The notes below the pieces were generated by a model. That model saw only the letters and a list, made by a program, of their open reading frames with translations, was not told where the DNA came from and did not search any database. Source: Sabellastarte sp. h YS-2021 (lineage: Eukaryota; Annelida; Polychaeta; Sabellida; Sabellidae). From it: DNA of 64,000 bases. The stretch lies in assembly GCA_964017235.1 (NCBI GenBank), contig OZ024940.1, forward strand, positions 29,444,573-29,508,572, written 5' to 3'. Below are positions 31,783 to 42,480 of the stretch, in pieces. A program made the position numbers and the translations under genes. How positions within the stretch are numbered: the first letter of the stretch is position 1; each line of letters starts with the position of its first letter.

Positions 31783-32225
31783 TGAAAAGGAGGTATTACT
31801 TTCATGACCGTTTGTCTGTTTGTCCATTTGTCTGTAAGCAGGTTTACACAAATACTCCACTGGTTGGAACTTCATGAAAGTAATCAGAAGATGGGTCCTC
31901 TGTCATTGGGTCCTATCCCCAGTGGCAGGTTAAAGAACCTCAAGGACGTTGATAAATGGTCATCCTTGAGCCTCTATCTTCCAGTTAGGGGAATGTCAGT
32001 TACTTGTGAGTTGGGGCTGTACCTGTACAGTCGGATTGGTTAAATAGCGCTTTGAGTCCTGTAGTATATGGAGATATTGCGCTGAGTATAAATACATAAT
32101 AATGGGTCTTGTTCCAACTTAGGTCCCAAACAATTTTGATCCGGAGGGAAAAATCTGGTATCTCAAATTCACTTATTATTGTTAAATGACTTTATGTAGG
32201 CTTGCACTCCCTGGGTGCTTTTGTT
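31783..32225 (+). repeat. Family E repeat carrying a nested SINE-B
   Basis: E starts GGAGGTATTACTTTCATGAC, reaches CAGAAGATGGGTC near 31895, and resumes as AATGGGTCTTGTTCCAACTT near 32100. It ends around GGCTTGCACTCCCTGGGTGC. The interruption is the SINE-B at 31896-32098. Confidence 0.85.
31896..32098 (+). mobile_element. SINE-B copy 7, 5'-truncated, inside family E
   Basis: Begins at CTCTGTCATTGGGTCCTATC (mid-element) and ends TTGCGCTGAGTATAAATACA. ATGGGTC at the left junction and again at the right is the target duplication. The host block (AGATGGGTCTTGGTCCAACTT) is uninterrupted in other E copies. Confidence 0.92.
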
Positions 32226-32820
32226 ACCTTTCAAATGTGGTCCAGGCATATTCTGATGAAAGTTAGTTATTTCAACACCACTTGGATTTACTTGGATGAA
32301 AATAAGTTATTTCAACATCTCTTGAATGTACTTTGATGAAAGTTAGTTATTTCAACATCACTTGGATGTACTTGGGTGGAAAGAAGTGATTTCAACATCA
32401 CGCAGAAATTTCTGAACTGAAACTGCATGCAATGCCATCGAATGGGATATAGAATCAGCAGAAACATTTCCATGATATGGGGTCAACAAGTGAGAATTCG
32501 CTAAGTGAATTCAGTGGTATTCGATCTAATGCTTCACGACTGGAATATGGAATGAGCTTTTTGCATAAATTTCCCTGATTTCAAGATAATCATGTCTGAA
32601 GCCTGGTTTTGTTCTTGTCTAAGTGGGCGTCTCCACGTATGCGATTTGGGAGAGAAGTTTGTGAAGTGTTACATACCAAGATCTCCCTTTTTCGTGCTGG
32701 GTTAGATGAAGAGGAATGGTTTGTAATATTGCAAATTGTAAATGTATGCTCAAAATGTGAGATATAGCAACAGTTTTTTTAGTCTTAATTGCAAGCCATA
32801 CTGCTAAAAACTCACTTCAA
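32226..32820. other. Upstream sequence; short direct repeat of TTATTTCAACATCACTTGGAT
   Basis: GAAANTNAGTTATTTCAACA recurs about three times near 32270-32400 with a ~58-bp step. Otherwise nothing recognised. Confidence 0.5.
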
Positions 32821-32822
32821 TC

Positions 32823-33040
32823 TCTTAATCTGATCTAATCTAAAGTGGACTTTTATAGCACTTAATCTCCATCAACTGACAAACTCTAAGGTGCAACAGA
32901 ACATAAAACAGGGTAATTAACATTAATCCCATGACATAGCCAGGTCATACCAAGGAGGCGCAGGAGTGACAGGAGAGGCTCTGGTGGATAGGCTTTTGCA
33001 AACAGGTAAGTTTTGATTAACAGATTATTTTCACTGTGAA
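32823..33040 (-). mobile_element. LINE-L 3' fragment
   Basis: On the minus strand the ORF2 end reads KTYLFAKAYPP, followed by a 3' UTR and the end CTTAGAGTTTGTCAGTTGAT GGAGATTAAGTGCTATAAAA. 5'-truncated. Confidence 0.75.
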
Positions 33041-33075
33041 ATGGTCCAATTATTTACTGTAATATCAAAATAACC

Positions 33076-33380
33076 CAGGGTTGGTATTCACAAAAGGGAT
33101 CAAGCTCAAGTTTACAGCTGTTTATACCAAAAGCTGATTTTTGGCTCAATTTGATATATATCTGCATGTATAAGCTCAGGGTTGGTATTCACAAAAGGGA
33201 TCAAGCTCAACTTGATCCCTTTTGTGAATACGGCCCCAGAGTACTATTCATCGAAATCGGGGCCATATTTTGTGAATGGTTTGGTGACTCTCTAACAATA
33301 TCAGCATTTATAACTCTAAAATATTCATCGGATCCGGGGTATATATTCACACAAGGTCAGATCTACTCGTGACTCCATCC
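33076..33380. mobile_element. Foldback element with perfect 21-bp palindrome arms
   Basis: GTATTCACAAAAGGGATCAAG at 33185-33205 is exactly inverted at 33211-33231 with loop CTCAA. A 34-bp word containing it (33076-33109) is repeated exactly at 33177-33210. Further partial reads (TTTTGTGAATGG, ATATTCACACAAGGTCAGAT) continue to ~33365. It looks like a MITE end region with rearrangement. Confidence 0.8.
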
Positions 33381-34645
33381 TCCTCAAAGTTGATATCCGG
33401 ATCAGTTCAATGATCCTGATTCTTTGTGGATAAAACTCCAGAAGTTTATTCATTTTATCAGCACTGATTATGGACTAGGGTTTATGCTTTCTCAGACACT
33501 GTCTTGTTTATCTCTGTTTTGTTGTGAAAACCAGGTTGGAAATTCCTTGGAAATATCCACTGATGCCAGCACAACTCATCAATAGACTTTAATACAGTGT
33601 ACTAACTGACCTTCCAGAGGCCTTTTAAGCTGGCCATAATGCATTGCTTACTTTGAAACTAGCACCCCACATTGGCATGAGACCAATGAATCTTCAGCTT
33701 ACAGGTCACAACTTTTTATGTCACAGAGAATCTGATTGGCTGGATATGATGTCATTGTTTGCTTTATTATTTTTTTTCCAAATTGAGGATTGTGCTGGAT
33801 AGGACTCGTGTGGTAATGCTGCAAAATTCCTGAATGACAAGTCCTGCATATTGAAACATACCCTTAACCTGAATGGAGTTTTAATAGTGTACTAAAATAG
33901 TTTCCCACTATATTTAAGTGACCCTGGTTATTTTTTAAATCTCAAAATGCTCCACATTTTCAAGCAGGAAAGGAGAGATATGTTCCCTAATCAAATCTCA
34001 TCTAAGACTTTGCTAGAATTAGAATGCAATGCAAAGAAGAAAAAATGCAATGCCACCTGGGGAGACAGGAATCTGAATGCACCATCAGACCTGGCTTTTT
34101 AATTGGTCTGACCTTTTCTGATCATGCCTCTTCAAGGGATTCCACTCCACTGGCTAAATCCCCAAACTTTCCCCCTTTACACAAGACAAGTCTTGGAGTC
34201 TCTCTCTGTCTGTGTTAGGGAAGGTGTTGGAGAGGGATTTTCCCCCCAATACAGACTGTTTGCACACACTCGCCAGCACTGGGGGTAGGAGAATAAATAT
34301 ATGCACAGGAACCCATGCGGTGTGCAATATCCAGCTAGCCATGGGGTCTGGGGACACATCTGTACAGCTGACCCTTTACCCTCCTACCCCCAGGACTTCC
34401 CACGGGTGGGTTTCAACGCTTAGAGGGCCAATCACACGACAGCTAGTATATTTCCGTCGATTATAGATAGTAGGGAATATGAAATCTTTGAAACCCAGCT
34501 ACACACCTCTAGTTCTACAGTTTAGCTAAAGAAGAGACTCGGAATAGTGGAGGACAATGGCCACGGTTGGACACAGTAACGATACAGAAAGACAAGGTAC
34601 AGATACAATAATGTTAGGAGAAATATATGACTAAACTGGAGAGAC
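33381..34645. other. Upstream sequence without recognised elements
   Basis: No repeat family recognised and no convincing coding frame. Confidence 0.4.
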
Positions 34646-34649
34646 AGTC

Positions 34650-34862
34650 CCCTGTCAGTGGTGCCTATCCCCAGTGGCAGGCTAAAGAACCTCAGGGACG
34701 TTGATAAATGGTCATCCTTGAGCCTCTGTCTTTCAGTTAGGGGAGTGTCAGTCACTAGAGAGCTTGGGCTGTACTTGTACAGCTAGGATGGGTCATATAG
34801 CTCTTTGTGTTCTGTAGCACAAAGGAGATATTGCACCAAGTATAAATATAATATAATATAAT
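34650..34862 (+). mobile_element. SINE-B copy 8, 5'-truncated
   Basis: Starts near CCCTGTCAGTGGTGCCTATC and ends TTGCACCAAGTATAAATATA with an expanded (ATAAT)n tail. Confidence 0.9.
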
Positions 34863-34959
34863 GATACACAGTCTTATATAGAGGGTTAACTTGAGGTCAC
34901 AGCAAATTTATACACAAATTTGAACTCAAATTGAAGCAGAATCATTCAAATCTACAGAG

Positions 34960-35765
34960 GTATCGCATTTCGATACTCAGTATCCATCCACAGAAACCTC
35001 CGTATCATTTGTTTAAATATGGCTTAGGTATTAACAGCTAATTTATCAATGTCTTTGTGTCACTAGTACATTAAATATGATCTAGGTATCAACACCCGAT
35101 TTCCCCAATCCTTCATGTCAATAGATTGTTCAATGTTACTTCACTATTAACAACTTAGTAACCACACCATTCAAATCACTGGCTGGCTTAAATGTAAGCA
35201 AGATGTTAACAACCAACTAACCATACCCTGCATATCACTAGTTTTCTCAAATTCAAGCAATGTATCAACAGCCAGTTAACAACACCCTTCGTGTCACTAG
35301 TTGGCTTAAATGTGCCCTAGATATTAGCAGCTAATTAGCCACACCTTATCACTAAATTGTTTAAATGTGACTAATGTATTAATAGCTAATTAAGCACACC
35401 CTGTCACTAAATTGCTTAAATGTTACATATGTATATTAACAGCTAATTCACCACACCCTATCACTAAATTGTTTAAATGTTACAAATGTAATAACAGCTG
35501 ATTAACTACACCCTATCACTAAGATGTTTAAATGTGACATATGTATTAACAGCTAATTAACTACACCCTATCACTAACTTGTTCAAATGTGACTAATATA
35601 ACAACGGCTAATTAACTACACCTTATCACTAAATTGTTTAAACATGACACATTTATTAACAGCTAATTAACCACAACCTTCATCTCAGTAGCTTATGCGT
35701 GACCTAGATATTAATGGCTAATTAACCACCTTCTTTGTATCATTAGTTTGCTTAAATGTAATCTA
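34960..35765. repeat. 55-56-bp minisatellite array
   Basis: Unit roughly TATTAACAGCTAATTAACCA CACCCTATCACTAAATTGTT TAAATGTGACNTATG. The TAATTA word recurs at 35332, 35388, 35444, 35499, 35554, 35609, 35664 and 35719 (55-56-bp steps). To the left, units are longer (~60 bp) and more diverged. A stray unit lies at 35870-35910. About 13 units in all. Confidence 0.93.
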
Positions 35766-36284
35766 GTTTGAAGTTATAAAAATCTTGAAGAAAATTATTT
35801 AAACAAATAAAAATAAATATCTAATGAATATACACTGAAGAATAGACAAGATTCAGCCGTAATTCGTGTATATGTAACCTAGCTTTAAACAGCTAATTAA
35901 CCGTCCCCTGGATTAGAATTAAGATCTTTTTAAATGCATTCTGTATGCTCAATGAATTCCAGATAAAACTGGGGGAACTATTTTATTAGCTTTGGCTATA
36001 TACTTGCCGATCTAATATTTATAATTTAAAAGGGGGGGAGGGGAGGTCCCAGGCCCCCTACTGTCATTCTCTTCCCCCCTGGAGGACAGGAGAGAGTTAC
36101 ACACCTGCAGTAAGCGTGTAATCAGTGTACAAGTGTGTGTACACAGCAAATAACAACAAACCTGCTCACACCAAGTCATAAACAACAGTTTAGGAACAGG
36201 AGAATTTAAAACAGGCCAGTACTACAGGAGGCTAAAGCGGGCATACCTTGACCGAAAAAAAGCCTCAAAGTATGGATTTCTTTG

Positions 36285-36606
36285 TGTATTTTGTATTTGT
36301 ATTTATACTCAAATTTGCAATATCTCCATGTACTACAGGACTCCAAGAGTTATATGGCCTATCTGACTGTACAAGTACATCCCAACTCTCAAATTACTGA
36401 CATTCCTGCCTAACTGAAAGACAGAGGCTCAAGGATGACCATTTTTCAACGTCCTTGAGCCCGCCACTGGGGATAGGACCCAATGACAGAGGACCACCAT
36501 TTTAAGTGGTCATCTGGGCCACTATGTATCTGTCTGTACTTGGGATTGAACCTAGGTCCTCTGTGTTCCTAGGCAAGTGTGTTACCCAATAGGCCACAGT
36601 GGCAGA
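36285..36606 (-). mobile_element. SINE-B copy 9
   Basis: Reverse full copy with the TGTATTTGTATTTATACTCA tail, an internal deletion around GAGGTTCTTTAG, and head end GGCCACAGTGGCAGATG. Confidence 0.92.
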
Positions 36607-37690
36607 TGTTTTTAATGTTCCTTGCCAACAGTGAGTCCAGGACAAAATGCTGGTGGACAAAATTGCAAAAGCGGACAAAATGCTGGTTAACTTGGGGTTG
36701 GGGTGAACAAAATCATCATGTTGTCATTCGGAAGTGTCTTTTTTCTTAACCAATGTGCGCATTCCCAACTATTTTCCATTGTTTGAAATTATCATAAACT
36801 GCCACAGATCCTTATGAGTTCTTGCACCTTATGAACCTATTTGCAAACCTCTCTCACCACCTAGCCATCTTTTAATGCCTGAGATCATTGTACATGTATA
36901 TTTACAATGCCGCTCCAACAGTAACAAAGCTTCACTGTGACATCATCAATCATCAGACATAGCTTGGAATTGACTTTGTGATATATCTTTTGAAACCTGT
37001 TCATAGTTCCACACATCACATAGTTCATTTAAAAAATTATATTTTGTATTTCAAGAGGTTTTATTGCATACAATGTAGCAATATTTGTAGTTTTGTCAAA
37101 ATTACTGCCTATGACCTTTAAGCAATTGTATAGGGCTTTGTAAGGTTGATAACCCATTCAGAGAATTGGAGAACCAATCAATTTTCGAGAAGCAACTGGA
37201 AGATCAGGAAACAAACGCAAGGGTTTCAATAACCAATCACATCACTCGCACAACTATGGGAAATTCACCAATGGATTGTGATGGGCTTTATTTTTTTTCC
37301 CAATCAAGAGGCAGGTTTAAAACCCATTCAGCTTAGTGGAACTGCCCCCTAAAAATATTTGGACTCACTGATATTCCACTCTGAATTATGTCAGGCTTAA
37401 GGCCAGTCATCAAACCGAGAGAAGAACTAAAAGACTTCTTTTATTTAAATTTTAAAAAATGTCCTATTTGTCAAAGACAAAAGGTGGTTGGCCCTCCTAC
37501 CTCAAGACAGAACGGGGTGGCTTTGGTCCTACTAAGAGGGGAGCTTATGTCGGGGGGGGGGGGGGCTTATGTCCGTTCCCCTTGCAAATTCAGGCAAGAA
37601 TAACTTGAGAAGAAATGATATATTTTACACTTTTCCCTTCACAATCTGGGCAAAATAAATTTAGAAGAAAGTAATTATCACCATTTACAA
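36607..37690. other. Upstream sequence; GGACAAAATG phrase repeats near 36640
   Basis: CCAGGACAAAATGCTGGTGG ACAAAATTGC is almost repeated at 42371, suggesting a dispersed low-copy element. The frame at 37388-37603 includes KKCPICQRQKVV, which hints at an integrase zinc-knuckle but is too short to call. A G14 tract lies at 37552-37565. Confidence 0.35.
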
Positions 37691-37698
37691 GACTAGTG

Positions 37699-37878
37699 GA
37701 CAATACCCCAGAGGACAATATTCCAATTGTTAAAACATTTCTCTATTGTCTTTTATCTTGTGATGGTGTCTCTAGAATTATAATTCAGGGGTTTTGTCCA
37801 CTGCTCTTGAAATTAGTTCAGGGATTTTGTCCTAGCAGCCATATTTGTTTCTGGGCTATTGTCCTCCGGGGTATTATC
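37699..37878. mobile_element. Foldback/MITE-like element with 22-bp TIRs
   Basis: GACAATACCCCAGAGGACAA TA at 37699-37720 is inverted at 37857-37878 with 2 mismatches in 22. The 136-bp interior carries ATTTTGTCC words. No coding capacity. Related 'GGACAAT' wording occurs near 42.1 kb. Confidence 0.75.
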
Positions 37879-38309
37879 TGTTGTAACATCAGCACACAGT
37901 ATTCAGTACTGACACATTGCTGGGCTGCCAGTAACCTTTAACTGTTTTCACATTAACTTGCACTTTCAGTCCAATAATATTCCACGTGGAACAGGTTACA
38001 ATCATTCAATGAAGGGGTTAAACAGATGTTATTTATCTCAAAGAATCCCCTATATACATACAGAGCAATAAAGAATTATATGCATGTGCAAGAGAGGGGT
38101 TGGGGAGGGGAAGGGTCGGTCTTTTCCTGTGAAATTGAACACCTCACCCAAACGTTTCAACTAATGGCTTGTCTTTTAAAGGTGTACCGAAAAGATTGCA
38201 AAGCGCCGCCCCGGGCAAGGTATAATGACTAGCCAGGTACCAGGCGTTAATAAAATCTCTCTCTATTTTTGTCAAAAAAATAAAACAAAAAACTTTTGTC
38301 ACTACATAA

Positions 38310-38470
38310 AGCTTTACTGGCAGAGTGCTTAATGAGTTTGATATTTACTCATTGAACCCTCACTTCGGTGCCTGTGGGTTTGAACCCATCTCATGGAAAT
38401 ATGGAGGCATACATCTAGGTCCCTGCCCTTATCTGACCTTTGCTGTTGAAAAGGTCATGAAACTAAAGTT
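38310..38470 (+). mobile_element. tRNA-headed SINE of another family (single copy here)
   Basis: ACTGGCAGAGTGCTTAATGA (A box), then GGGTTTGAACCCATC (B box), then CCTTATCTGACCTTTGCTGT TGAAAAGGTCATGAAAC. Head and tail differ from SINE-A to -D, although the GCTGTTGAA word near the 3' end is shared. Confidence 0.55.
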
Positions 38471-38480
38471 TGACCTTTTT

Positions 38481-38765
38481 TCCAAAAAAAGATGGAGATA
38501 AGCCCTCAAGGAAAAAATCCTCAGGAGAAAAAGTCACCAAATTGCATATGTGTGAAAAAGCTCACAAAGTCACATCTCTGCTACTGCTCCCCACCACGAA
38601 TCCAGGAAGAATGCCCACCAGGAACTATTCCAAAGAGAATAATGCCCATCAGGAACTTGGCCCATTATCAATTTGTCAGGGGTGGAATTTGTGGAATTTT
38701 GCCCATCAATATGGGCATAAGTCCTGATGGGCATTCTTCCGTATCCCCCCATAACTGTAGTCATG
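38481..38765. repeat. CCCATCAGGAA phrase cluster
   Basis: Variants of GCCCATCAGGAA / GCCCACCAGGAA appear repeatedly, one in reverse (CCTGATGGGCATTCTTCC). Similar clusters occur at 60540-60640 and 61530-61800. Not a strict tandem array. Confidence 0.6.
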
Positions 38766-38769
38766 TAGT

Positions 38770-39060
38770 TTTGTAGTGCTGTAGCACTGAGTACTTTTGT
38801 AGTGCTTAATTTCCATCCTATGACAGTCTCTAAGAGAGACAAAGCCAGACAGAAATCAGATTTCCAGAGACATAACAGGCTGATACCTGAGATGACAGGG
38901 AAATGGGAAAGCTACAGATAATGAGCTTTACTGAAGAGACATGTCTTTATTTTGCATCTGAAAGATGACAAACTGCAGTTCGGATGTCCTCAAGGGGCTC
39001 ATTCCATAACATTTGGAGCATCAAATCCAAAGCTGTGGCTAAAGTACTTTTTATATGGGC
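38770..39060 (-). mobile_element. LINE-L 3' fragment
   Basis: On the minus strand broken ORF2 reading shows SHSFGFDAPNV, then EDIRTAV-like and CKIKTCLFSKAHYL with stop, spread over frames. The 3' UTR ends at TTAGAGACTGTCATAGGATG GAAATTAAGCACTACAAAAG. Dead copy. Confidence 0.75.
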
Positions 39061-39147
39061 ACTGAAGACAAGAACACTGGAACCTTTAGGTACTTTCTAA
39101 CAGGTCTGCTGCATCTGGTATTGCAGATTCCTGATCCAGATAGACCC

Positions 39148-39732
39148 CAATTACACATAGCCAGATGTACCGCCGGATCGCGGCAGGATTCCTTCTATGG
39201 AAAATGTTGCGTGATTTACGGATCATCTTTTCCGTCCGTCCAGCCATCTGTAATGTCCTTGTGGCTTCCGCCACCGATGCCATGTGTCCGTGGGGACGCC
39301 ACGGAAAAATCAAACTGCTTGATTTTTCCATAAAGGCTTTGCAGATCTGTAATTGATATCCATAGTTCTTCCGTATCTCATCCGTGAGTGTCCTTATTGT
39401 CCGTATACCGATCCTGGATGTCCTTGTGGCATCCCTTACATCCTTGACGCTTCCGCGGCAAAAAATATCCATAAAAACATTGCCAGATCTAACCGGATCT
39501 GCTACAGACTGACACGGACAGGGTTTGCGGATTAATAAACAGTCATAAGACCAATCCTTGGTGCAATCTTTTCATCCACAAACCTTTCCGTAGCAGATCC
39601 GTGGAAGATCCGTAGCAGTTCCGTAAATCTTTTACATAACCACCCCCATCACTTGTGCATCCCTATCAGTTACCATATATGGAACCGTGGGCTATATCCG
39701 TGGCGTATCTGGCTATGTGTAACTGTCCCCAT
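39148..39732. mobile_element. TIR element ~585 bp (CAATTACACATAGCCAGAT ends)
   Basis: The left end CAATTACACATAGCCAGATG is inverted at the right; the reverse complement of 39711-39732 begins CAGTTACACATAGCCAGATA. Inside, CCGTAGCAGATCCG-type words repeat. GC content is higher than its surroundings. The open frame 39086-39472 (minus) runs across it but resembles nothing known. Non-autonomous DNA transposon is my reading. Confidence 0.78.
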
Positions 39733-39807
39733 AGGAGTAACACACTTTGAAAATCCAGTGTGGAGGTTCTTGCACACAAGAGTCAGAGGTTTTGCTTGTT
39801 TTCAGGT

Positions 39808-40075
39808 GCTGTGATCTAATCTAATTTAATGTGGTCTTTTATAGCACTTAATCTGCATCAAGTGACAGACTCTAAGGCGCAGCTGAACAGAAACAAGGTG
39901 AATAATCGTAAGTCCAATAACATAGTCATGTCATATCAGAGAAGACGTAGGGGTGACACAGAGGCTATGGCAGATAGCCTTTTGCAAACAGCCAAGTTTT
40001 GAGTTTTTCCTGATATTTCACTGCGCACATTTGTCAGGAAGGGTCATTCCAAATCTGAAGGGGATTTCTTTTGAT
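39808..40075 (-). mobile_element. LINE-L 3' fragment
   Basis: On the minus strand: WN, then QMCAVKYQEKLKTWLFAKGY LP and stop, followed by a 3' UTR with CTTAGAGTCTGTCACTTGAT GCAGATTAAGTGCTATAAAA. One internal stop breaks the frame. This is the clearest ORF2 terminus after 18.6 kb. Confidence 0.82.
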
Positions 40076-40660
40076 CAAAATCTGCATGGGGACAAATTCA
40101 AGTCATAACTGTTCTTCACCAATATAGAATTCATTCTTCTTCTTACAGTGCCTATTAAGTGGCTATAATATAAACCTTAAAAGTACCCCCCCCCCCCCCC
40201 ACCCACTCACCACAAACTTGGCACTAAAGATTCTATATACAGGAATTCCAAAAATAAATTAATTTGAAATAGAGGAGTGTTGCCAATGGCAACCAACTAT
40301 CAATAAATATTCTGCGCTCCGGTGTCTTGCCAATTTGAGGTATGTGCCAAATTATGATGCCAAGCAGTACAAGGAGAAAGTGGCAGACTTAGGGCCCTGA
40401 TGCAGGGCTAGTGGGGACAGGGCCCTCCCTCTCATCAGGTACAAAACAAACAAGATAAGAAGGTCTGAAATAGCCTATACATCTCTCACATTGCCTCTCA
40501 TTATTAACACACACCACCACCAACAACAACAACATAGGTTCTGCTCTTCAAGCCTGTAGAGAGAGGTGTTACATAAAGGGAATGCCCCCTCCCCCCCCCC
40601 CATCCATTCTCCCAGCTATCTCCTTGTCTTACCTGCTCAGAGCCTGTTCATGTAGTTATA
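40076..40660. other. Upstream sequence without recognised elements
   Basis: Contains a C15 tract at 40186-40200 and a C10 tract near 40593. No gene supported. Confidence 0.4.
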
Positions 40661-40667
40661 AATTATG

Positions 40668-41455
40668 GGGCTGTTCCATTTCTGCGATAAATCGTAAAAC
40701 TTGCTCCCCCAACCCCCACCCCCCCCCCACCCCAATTGTGAAAATGCACAATACAGGGTAAAGTTTGCGATAGGTTTAACATGGCTTTGTAAGATGTGTT
40801 CCCGAAGTACAAGATATTCTCCTGATAACATTGCCTCAGAAAAACTCTGATTGCGATTGTTTGCGATTGTTTCCATCTGATTGGTTTACGATGGACATGA
40901 GAGGGCCACGGTGGCAGAGTGGTAACACTCTCGCCTCCCACCTCTGAGGCCAGGGTTTGATTCCCGGCCCGACCTCAAGTGGGAAAGCTGGTAGTTGCTT
41001 GCCGTTGGTCGGCAATTTACAGTACAGAACCCTAACAACAACTGTATGTACTGGTTTCCTCTGCCCACAAAACTACCCGTCGTGATATGACCTGTACAGT
41101 GTTGAAAGTGACATAAAACCCCAAATAAATAAACGATGGACTTGAGATTAAAGAGATAGCTTTAAGATTACTATAAGGTGATAGACATTGCTGTACGACT
41201 GTAAGATATCGCTGTACAGCTAAAAAGATGACAGTACGATTGGTTTACAATGTTATAAAGAATCGTGAAAGGTCTGGGATAATTTCAAATAGTTTAAATT
41301 ACTTGTATACTATTCCCGATGTGCTGTAATCGTTCCTTATTTTCCGTACCGGATCTCCGTACGATGGCTTTAACAGCGTTTTGATTCAAAAGATTTACCA
41401 CCAGATCCCAGATCAGGAGCAAGGTTTACAATATATCGTAGAAGTTGAACAGCCC
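40668..41455. mobile_element. Long-TIR element interrupted by SINE-A
   Basis: The left end GGGCTGTTCCATTTCTGCGA TAAATCGTAAAACTTGCTCC is matched by the reverse complement of the right end, GGGCTGTTCAACTTCTACGA TATATTGTAAACCTTGCTCC (about 33 of 40 identical). Without the 245-bp SINE insertion the element would be ~545 bp. No transposase frame seen. Confidence 0.85.
40903..41132 (+). mobile_element. SINE-A copy 11 nested in a TIR element
   Basis: Plus copy with GGCCACGGTGGCAGAGTGGT head and CCCCAAATAAATAA end. Target duplication ACGATGGAC(A/T)TGAGA at 40888-40902 and 41133-41147 (14 of 15). Confidence 0.95.
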
Positions 41456-41494
41456 TCTTAGAGGATCCACAAATATTCTAACTACCTCCCCAAA

Positions 41495-41645
41495 AGGCAG
41501 GTTATGTTAGGGAAAGTGTTCATTTGTCTGTTTGTCCGTCTGGGTTCAGGATAACTCCAACATAGAAGAAGACATCTTTACGGAACTGTTTTACGTGGAA
41601 TTCTTCAAAGTAAAAGTCATTTCATTTCATCTCAAATAACAGCAA
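41495..41645 (+). repeat. Family E 5' fragment
   Basis: AAAAGGCAGGTTATGTTAGG, TTTGTCTGTTTGTCCGTCTG and AGGATAACTCC match the start of family E; the rest is lost. Confidence 0.5.
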
Positions 41646-42049
41646 AGAAGACAAGACATTCTAAATAGGTCCGTGCCCCCTTTTTTCCCGTCCCCAAAAA
41701 CTGTGTGCCCCTTTTTCCTTTACCCCTTTCATTTTAAGAGGGTTACAATGATAAGATAGGACAATAAAACTTCTTTCATGGGCGATGGTTATTTACTGAA
41801 CAGTAAAATAATGATAAAAAGAAATATATTGAGATAAAAGTCTTCAGTCTAACTTAAAAGTGACTTTTTTAACTGTAGATAAAAAGGAAGAGTGATTTAA
41901 TAGAGACAAGTATTGAACTCTAAATCTTACTAAGTGCCCGTGTTTTGGGTTAAGTTTTTCAAGTATTTTGATATGGACTTATTGATTGCATCACTTTGAA
42001 GTGAAATGTACATCATGTAGTAAGTAAGAAGCCACATTTTTACTTGCTC

Positions 42050-42480
42050 ACTTTACTAGATGCAACAAGAATCCCTATCCAATTGTCGAAAGTCACAGGC
42101 CAATTGTCCTACCCCTCAAAAAAGTCACCGGCAATTGTCCACCGCCCAATCGTCCGCCGGCCAAATGTCCACGTGCCAAAAAGAAACAAGAAAACTTGTC
42201 AACAACATCTGTACATGGATGTATAACCATTTTTAATAACACTAACATTAATCTGAAAAAAAAAATAATAAATTTAACAGAAATCTAAAAGTCGGTGAGA
42301 TCACTGCCCTTGTAAAAAAAGTGTCCAAATCTGTGGGTGGAAAAACTATGGTGGCAATGCCATGAATCCAGGACAAAAACCTGGTGGACAAAATGGCAGC
42401 GGTCAAAATGCAAGGACGGACAAAAGGCCGGTCAGTTTTCGGGCAGGGGGGGTGGACAAAATACCGATCTTATCAAAGCA
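42050..42480. repeat. CAATTGTCC / GGACAAAATG phrase clusters
   Basis: First CCAATTGTC-type words (42079-42180), then GGACAAAAACCTGGTGGACA AAATGGCAG and GGTGGACAAAATACC (42371-42470). The second cluster matches 36640-36720. Structure unclear. Confidence 0.5.

Noticed and set aside
37388..37603. Possible retroviral-type integrase zinc motif (KKCPICQRQK)
   Set aside because: Only a dozen residues are suggestive. There is no upstream HHCC pair, no catalytic core and no LTR nearby.
39086..39472. 128-codon minus-strand open frame
   Set aside because: It lies mostly in a TIR element with internal repeats and matches no transposase motif.
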